This document shows positions 58,703 through 64,000 of a stretch of DNA of 64,000 nt, one piece after another. A model generated the notes under the pieces. The model ran no database searches. It was not told the origin of the DNA and was given only the letters and a program-made list of their open reading frames with translations. Position 1 is the stretch's first letter; every line of letters begins with the position of its first letter. The DNA lies in contig OZ237776.1 in NCBI GenBank assembly GCA_965178125.1, positions 186,001 through 250,000 of the forward strand, in the 5' to 3' direction. The position numbers and the translations under genes are program-made. Source of the stretch: Bilabrum cf. latius (taxonomy: Eukaryota; Bigyra: Bicosoecida; Bigyra; Bicosoecida).

Positions 58703-59908
58703 ATGGATAGTTTTTATACACTTAGTGGCGGAAAAATGAATTCTGGTTTTGTTAAGACGTACATTAGTGTGAAAGAACCAAAGAGTAAAACAACAAGGAC
58801 TTGGAGAAGTGAATATCCTTATTCTAAAGAAGCTCTTGAAAAAGCAATTAAGTTTGAAGATGGTCTGGGAACAAAAGGAAAACCCAAAAAGAAATCCAAG
58901 AAGAAATCCACACAATCCAACACACTTCATAAATATTTAAAAGATGGTTTGCGAAGCACCCCCTCTCGGCGCAGTTAGCTGGCGCAACAGCTTAAAGGTG
59001 GAGTAGTGTATGGAAATACAAACGAAGTCCAGAGAAATCTTCAACAATACGGGGATAGAACAATCATTGCTATGAAAGTAATTAGAACCCCTATTAGTGG
59101 TGCGATTAATCGGTTACTCAACTGGATAACCTTGGGAAAAATGAAAAAACTAAAAAATAAACACGGATATAATGATTTCTTCCATTTAGCCTTAGAATTG
59201 AACCTTGGAGGTGGAAAAAAGATTTATCTTGAGAAGAATGAGAGGGTTAATTTGTCCCCACGATTTTCCACCAACAAGAAAACTCAAACTATGGAAGTAA
59301 ATATTAATGGAAAACCTCAGAAAACAGTAAGGGAATTATTTGAGACCACTTTACAGAAAATTGGAGAATACAACTTTTATCAGTACCGTGCTTTTAGTCT
59401 GAACTGCCAAAAATTTATCCAAGATGTTCTGCGCACAAATGGGTTTTTGACACCACCCTTAAACCAATTTATTATGTAGGACGTAGAGAGTATTGCTAAG
59501 AGTGTATCGGGATTTACTAAGAGAGTGGCTAATGCTGCTACTGACGTCGCTGGGTATTTTTCCAAATGGTTCGGGAGAGGTTTAGATGATTTACCGGAAG
59601 ATGTCAGAAACGCCTTAATGAAAAATTAGAAAAAGCATAAGTAGAACACAGAAAGGGATTTTGGAACAGACTTTAAGGAAGGTTGGGATTTAGCAACTAA
59701 AACAGTTGGAAAACCAATTATGAAAGAAATCCATTCGCATACGAATGACCCAGTATCGGGTATGTATCTGGAATTATTTGGAGGTCAATGTCAGTGTGAA
59801 ACCAAACGTTCAAGAGTTATGAAAATGGCGTCCATTTTAAGAGGAAAAGGAATATCCAAGAAGAATGCCCTAAAACAGGCTTGGAAAATATTTGCCTACG
59901 ATACTTAA
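58703..59908 (+). CDS. LRAT/NlpC-P60-like hydrolase-fold viral protein
   Basis: 401 residues, ATG 58703 to TAA 59906-59908. TAG codons are read as Gln near 58976, 59477, 59627 and 59642. A central domain has a candidate His in YNDFFHLALEL and the segment FSLNCQKFIQDVLRTNG, which resembles the NCEHFV...LRxG signature of the LRAT/H-rev107 and NlpC/P60 Cys enzymes. Such enzymes act on lipids or peptides and could help membrane entry or release; this is inference. The N-terminal part is Lys-rich (KGKPKKKSKKKS). The C-terminus has a CQCETKRSR motif and a short helical repeat. Start preceded by GCCTATACTAA. Confidence 0.6.
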
Positions 59909-59944
59909 ATCTAACTCTATAGTATAATACTATAGAATACAAAA

Positions 59945-60217
59945 ATGACACTCAGTCATTCAGAAAGAAAAGAACAGGATAAGCTGTATGCCCGTGAATA
60001 CTACCGGAAAAATAAGGGAAAACTTGGCGAGTAGATACAATGCTCGTGTGGTGGCGTATATAAGAAGTACAATAAATCACATCATTGTAGAACCAAAAAA
60101 CACCTTGATTGGCTTAAAAAAGAGGAAGACACAAAAAGGGAACAAATTAACATAATGGATGAACTTGATAGTTTGCGACAGGAAATTGAGAAGCTTAAGG
60201 AAAAACAGACTATTTAA
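59945..60217 (+). CDS. Small zinc-binding viral protein
   Basis: 90 residues, ATG 59945 to TAA 60215-60217. CSCGGVYKKYNKSHHCRTKKH supplies a C-x-C...H-H-C...H set typical of the single zinc fingers common in algal and amoebal DNA viruses. The first 30 residues (YAREYYRKNKGK) and the coiled-coil C-terminus are also typical. One TAG is read as Gln before the finger. Its stop lies one base from the convergent stop of the polymerase gene. Confidence 0.75.
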
Positions 60218-60218
60218 T

Positions 60219-62060
60219 TCAATCTTTTCTAAAAAGTTTCTTCTTACTGTGAATAATTTGACATTCACCTGATTGCTCCAACTTCATACCCCCAAGGTTC
60301 GTTGATAACTTTAGAGGTAATTCTTTCTCACTAATGAAACCATCCGTATTGACATAGTGAATGTTTTCAAGATATGGCTCAATCATTTTGGACAATTTAC
60401 TTCGTCCAAGTCCAGTCAGAAAGGGGCCCATTCTTGCGTAGGCTGTTTTGTAATCGTACTCTTCGTCATATAGTATACCCGATACAAGTCGTCCAGATGC
60501 TTTAGGATACGCGTTCTTTAATTGTCTAAAATTCATACAATCACCATCTCGGAGTGTTTTTGTGATTGTGTTTTTCTAACATAGAGAACCCCAAATATTA
60601 TTTAGTATCTCCTTCGCACACTTCAATCCCTATTTTTTATAACCGTACAATCGCTCAATCATCGTTTTGAACAGTCCATTTGCCTTCACCCTTGTTGTCT
60701 CATCGTAAAGTAAAGCGTTGGCTTCACCGTCTTCAATCAGAGACACCTAAGCGCCCGTCTCAATCGCTCGGTTAATGTCATATTGGGTATAATAATTGTT
60801 TTTTCTTTTTTGTACTAATTTAGAATTGAGATTTTCAATATGTACCCTAAAAATGCCGTACGGATAGAACCCACTGGATGGTACTTTAAATTGTACGAAC
60901 TTACCCCTTCTAACCGGAAATGTAAATGTACCCTTCATAATACTTGGATAAAATGAGTTAATATCGTACTGGTATGCGTTTTTCAATGTAGTATTCTTGT
61001 TTGCCCAATTCAATCCACCACCTGATGCTCTTGAAATCCATAGTGCTTCAACTTGGTCAATCGGGTCGGCAGGGTAAAGTTTGGAAAACTTACTGAAATA
61101 CGACTTTACAAATAGGGATGTTCTAAACATAAATCGTGATAAATCCATATATCCACCCGTCTCCTTCGCTAATGCCCTTACATTTTTCATCCGTTCTTCG
61201 TGTTTTGTTCTTAGTTCTTCCTTGGACTTGACTTCAAAGATGAATTTATCCTTGGAAACTGATGTAATGCCTTCTGATTGATACTCACGGTCTCCATCAA
61301 ATAGTAAATAAGAATTCTCGGATTGATACAAGCGGGTAATTAGCGTACACGGTTCTTTAGACGGCGGTGTAAATAATTCTTTCTAACTAATGGGGGGAAC
61401 ATACTTGTAATGCCCATTTGTTAATGAAACAGTTAGAAGACGGTCAAAATGAGTTTTTCCAGATGTGTATTCAAAGTCGCCTACAACATGAATGCGTACT
61501 TGAAGTTCGTCTTCTATCTCTGGTATTCTTCTGTAATCAACGGGGTCATCACGTCCAATTTTCAAGAGTTCTTTGAGGTCGGACTTCGACAATCTTTTAA
61601 TAGTAGTTTTCCATTTGCCTTTTGCGCTCTTTACATTTACCTTACGACCAACTGAAAAAGGAAAAGCCTGTTTTATAGCGTTATATAAACAATCGTTATG
61701 TTCGTCAGCACCGCCTTCTGGTTCTGGCTTTCTAATAAGCAGTAGTTCAAAAGAATTCAATTTTCTATATTCGTCGTCATCGTCGTCTTCGTAGCCCGCC
61801 CATAAACTATCTTGATTTTCTAAATCATCTGTAGTAATCCAAGTGCTTCGTGTTCGCCAACCTGTATCTTGGTAATTGATATTCACCTTAAATTTAAAGT
61901 CATCAAACGGATTTTCACCACCATCGTCGTAATCACGAATAAATTCCAAGACATTTTTTACGGTGATAAGGTCCTCGCTCTCAAATCGCATACTCCATAT
62001 TGGTTTCCCATTAAGACGCAATTTGGTTCTTTGGGGTTCCATAAAATCGATTTCGGGCAT
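60219..62060 (-). CDS. Protein-primed family B DNA polymerase with OTU-like N-terminus
   Basis: 613 residues, ATG 62060 to TGA 60219, with TAG read as Gln near 61383, 60747, 60632 and 60576. Polymerase motif A is YDINSFYPSIM (Asp about 366), motif B is KEILNNIWGSL near 483, and motif C is YVNTDGFI (Asp about 573, one Asp replaced by Asn). The first 225 residues contain NDCLYNAI (Cys124) and LTNGHYKYV (His217), spaced as in OTU-type Cys proteases. Only about 145 residues lie between this and motif A, and no clear exonuclease DIE motif is seen, so the proofreading domain looks reduced or lost. It replicates the viral genome from a terminal protein. Promoter block at 62061-62111. Confidence 0.85.
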
Positions 62061-62111
62061 TCTATAGTATCTAATATATTATAGAATACGATAATTATTC
62101 TTAAGGTACGA
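62061..62111 (-). promoter_or_regulatory. Promoter block of the polymerase gene
   Basis: Contains the word TCTATAGTA next to the ATG. Positions 62081-62111 match 63792-63822, upstream of the helicase gene, at 28 of 31 bases. The shared core includes ATAGAATACGA and CTTAAGGTACGA (plus-strand reading). No other viral gene start shows the full block. Confidence 0.6.
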
Positions 62112-62117
62112 ACTCAC

Positions 62118-63776
62118 TCACTTCTCAATTTTACAGAGGAATTTGGAAAGTTTTCCTTTTTTGCTTGGAGGGTTTTCTTTTATCCATTTTTGAATAGCGA
62201 TGCTATTCTCAACACTCAGTTGTTTCTGGATTTTCTTATGGACTTTTTCCGTCGGTGTAATCTCCTTTTCCAATTCCATCTATTCAATCGTTTCCTACTG
62301 CTATGCGACTTGTTTCTGTAGTTCTCTAATCTATTCTCGAAGAACATCCACCTCGGATTTTGCTTTTTCCATCTCAGCAGAATGACGAAGTGCCTAAAAC
62401 TTAGATTGGAAGCCTTTTAGTAAGTCTGCGTGTTTCACATTAAATTCTTGTTTTCTCTATTTGTTCATCGTTGAATGAACACCCACCTCTGACAATAGTG
62501 TTTTAATCATAGGTGTACCAAGGTTCTTCACTCTACCGTTCAGTTCCTACTTTAGATAATTGCGGAATTCCAAGACTGTCATTTTAAAATCTCTGCCTTC
62601 GTCCAGCCACTCTTCTTTTAGAATTTTTAAAACCGGATGTGCGCCATCAAGAATTCCTTTGTAAAAATTCTTTGATTTTGGTGCGAATTGTCCTGTAAAG
62701 TCTGGTGATTTATCATAGATTTCAACCAATAACATATAAAATGCCTTAGCCACTTCTGGATTTTCTGTAAAACGTTTTAGTGTTGTAAAGTATTCTTTGT
62801 CTCCTTTCTTTGATGTATTCACATCCAAAACACAATATCTACGGATTTCCTCGGTGATTTTGATTGGACTATCATTCGTATCAATAATTAGATTGAATGT
62901 ATTCGGACGACTTTCGGATTTGACAAACTTCTCATTACAGGAAAAGTGTTTTTCCGTAATAAGATTTCTTAGTGTTGCCTACATGGCGTCCCAAATAGTT
63001 GGCGAGGCTTTTGGAATTTCATTAAAATTGACTAATAGTTTCCCGTCCAGAATTGAGTTGAAGGCGTCGGGTTGAAGCATCTTGTGTGTAAGCGTCTATA
63101 GTGTAAGGGTATATCCGAGTAGTTTTCTCATAAGGAAGGTAATAATCATCGATTTACCAGTTCCTTGTGGAGATTTCAAATATAGTGCTGTTCCCAACTT
63201 CTTTCCGCCCACAATAACGTGAGCCAACCATTTCATCACAAAATCACACTATTCTTTGTCTTCTGAAGTCCACACCTTCTGGATATGTTCATAAATCATA
63301 GTCGCGCCTGCTTTTGCGTCTTCGGATAAATCCTCTATGTTTCCACAGTTTTCCCGTGTAAGTATAGGTGAACCCATAACGTTAATTGTTTGATTGTCGT
63401 AATCCACGGTAGGTGAATTAAATTTTCTTACAATCGTAAATACGTCGGTATTCTCATTTAAGAACCAGTCTCGTGCTGACCAAGTCTTTACTCTTTTGTT
63501 GCCCACAATCGCGTAAATACAGTGTCCCCCAATCAGGTAATTTTCAGTAATATTTTTATTCGTAAGGAACTACCAGACTGGTTTCTGGGGTTCGTCATCA
63601 CTTATGTTATTCCGATTTAATTCAGATGCTATTAGAAAATACACCCCGCCACCTTGCTCGTGGGTGCGGTAGAAGTATTGTCTAAGGTATTGAATACATT
63701 CCTCTTGTTTTCCGGCATTACATAGGTCCATAAGGCTTTTTGACGAATACGCTTTAGTCGGCAGAGTGAATGACAT
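62118..63776 (-). CDS. Superfamily 3 helicase
   Basis: 552 residues, ATG 63776 to TGA 62118-62120, with about ten TAG codons read as Gln, several in the C-terminal coiled coil. CDFVMKWLAHVI leads into Walker A SPQGTGKSM near residue 204, then LLVNFNEIPKASP (Walker B) and FNLIIDTNDSPIKI (motif C with its Asn). This is the SF3 helicase of virophages and other small DNA viruses, which unwinds the replicating genome. The N-terminal 150 residues show no obvious primase motif. Same strand as the polymerase, 57 bp upstream of it, with a shared promoter block, so both may be expressed together early. Confidence 0.87.
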
Positions 63777-63822
63777 TTTTGTTGTTGTACTATAGAATAC
63801 GAAAATAATCCTTAAGGTACGA
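63777..63822 (-). promoter_or_regulatory. Promoter block of the helicase gene
   Basis: ACTATAGAATACG lies just upstream of the ATG at 63776. The 31-base core at 63792-63822 is repeated at 62081-62111. Confidence 0.6.
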
Positions 63823-63833
63823 TACGGGGCATC

Positions 63834-64000
63834 TCAATTTTCTATATCCCACTCCAAAATTAAATTAGGAGCAATTTCTTGGATTTTATTCTTTGGTTCC
63901 CACGTCCAATGTTCTGGTTCTGGAAAATCTTTCCATTCGATTTGATACTCTGTTTCGTTCTCGGATTTTATCTTTTTTGGGAGAAAGATTGTCTGAGCAT
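63834..64000 (-). CDS. Chromodomain end of a retroviral-type integrase (partial)
   Basis: C-terminal 54 residues of a minus-strand gene whose start lies beyond the window; stop TGA 63834-63836. The sequence EYQIEWKDFPEPEHWTWEP followed by an acidic helix (LILEWD) is a clear chromodomain: the YxIEWKxxP, HWTWEP and terminal helix patterns match. Chromodomains end the rve integrases of Maverick/Polinton and mavirus elements and of many retrotransposons. There they bind modified histones and steer integration. The catalytic core is not visible, so integrase is inferred from the context of the element. Confidence 0.75.
   Translation of the reverse strand, partial: AQTIFLPKKIKSENETEYQIEWKDFPEPEHWTWEPKNKIQEIAPNLILEWDIEN

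Larger units (their letters stand above)
48869..64000. mobile_element. Integrated Polinton-like/Maverick-type virus, right end outside the window
   Basis: Base composition falls sharply at about 48,870 and stays AT-rich to the edge. The gene set is that of virophage/Polinton-like viruses: packaging ATPase, adenain-type protease, penton, double-jelly-roll capsid protein, protein-primed DNA polymerase B, SF3 helicase and an integrase with a chromodomain. Protein-primed polymerase with a chromodomain integrase is the Maverick/Polinton and mavirus combination. All genes use TAG inside the frame and stop at TAA or TGA, like the host. Frames broken only by TAG, with intact motifs, suggest the provirus is not decayed. 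The exact left end is uncertain (48,85x-48,96x), and terminal inverted repeats cannot be tested without the other end. Confidence 0.9.

Noticed and set aside
48869-64000. Viral genes as decayed pseudogenes full of stops
   Set aside because: Interruptions inside the gene frames are only TAG, never TAA or TGA, and no frameshifts were seen. Catalytic motifs are intact.

Overview
The window is eukaryotic, microbial nuclear DNA. From 1 to about 48,870 it is GC-rich, carries hybrid histidine kinases split by short GT-AG introns, a clathrin-adaptor-type protein kinase and a membrane-anchored cupin/JmjC protein. From about 48,870 to the right edge it is AT-rich and is one integrated virus of the Polinton-like/Maverick/mavirus type. 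I cannot name the species. Hybrid histidine kinases argue against an animal, and the introns and gene types argue against a bacterium.

The key to the window is the genetic code. Nearly every long gene, host and viral, is crossed by in-frame TAG and ends in TAA or TGA. TAG falls where glutamine is expected, for example beside the active site of the viral protease, so UAG = Gln with UAA and UGA as stops. Coordinates below are given with UAG read through. Genes that look like strings of short ORFs become single genes of 300 to 2,490 codons.

Layout. 1-14,000: poorly recognised, low-complexity host genes. These include two that share a motif (6081-8213 and 9938-11221) and face each other across a 79-bp x 21 minisatellite. 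14,832-22,304: one very long gene with an NAK/AAK1-like kinase at the N-terminus, DPF/NPF endocytic motifs in the middle and a TKL-like kinase at the C-terminus. 22,548-48,868: an array of five complete hybrid histidine kinases and a sixth 5' fragment, with a secreted or luminal JmjC/cupin, Cys-rich, single-pass membrane protein (26711-31051) inside the array. All six kinases have one phase-0 intron at the same place, and the five complete ones share near-identical DNA blocks, suggesting recent tandem duplication and gene conversion.

48,869-64,000+: provirus, truncated by the window edge. Order: repeat-rich left end, DUF5754-like protein, maturation protease, packaging ATPase, small virion-like proteins, penton, double-jelly-roll major capsid protein, P-loop NTPase, LRAT/NlpC-like protein, zinc-binding protein, protein-primed DNA polymerase B, SF3 helicase and the chromodomain end of an integrase. 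It therefore has the modules for replication, integration and virion assembly. It begins just after the sixth kinase fragment, so it probably interrupted that gene. Viral start codons follow a TATAGTA/TATACTATA-type promoter word.
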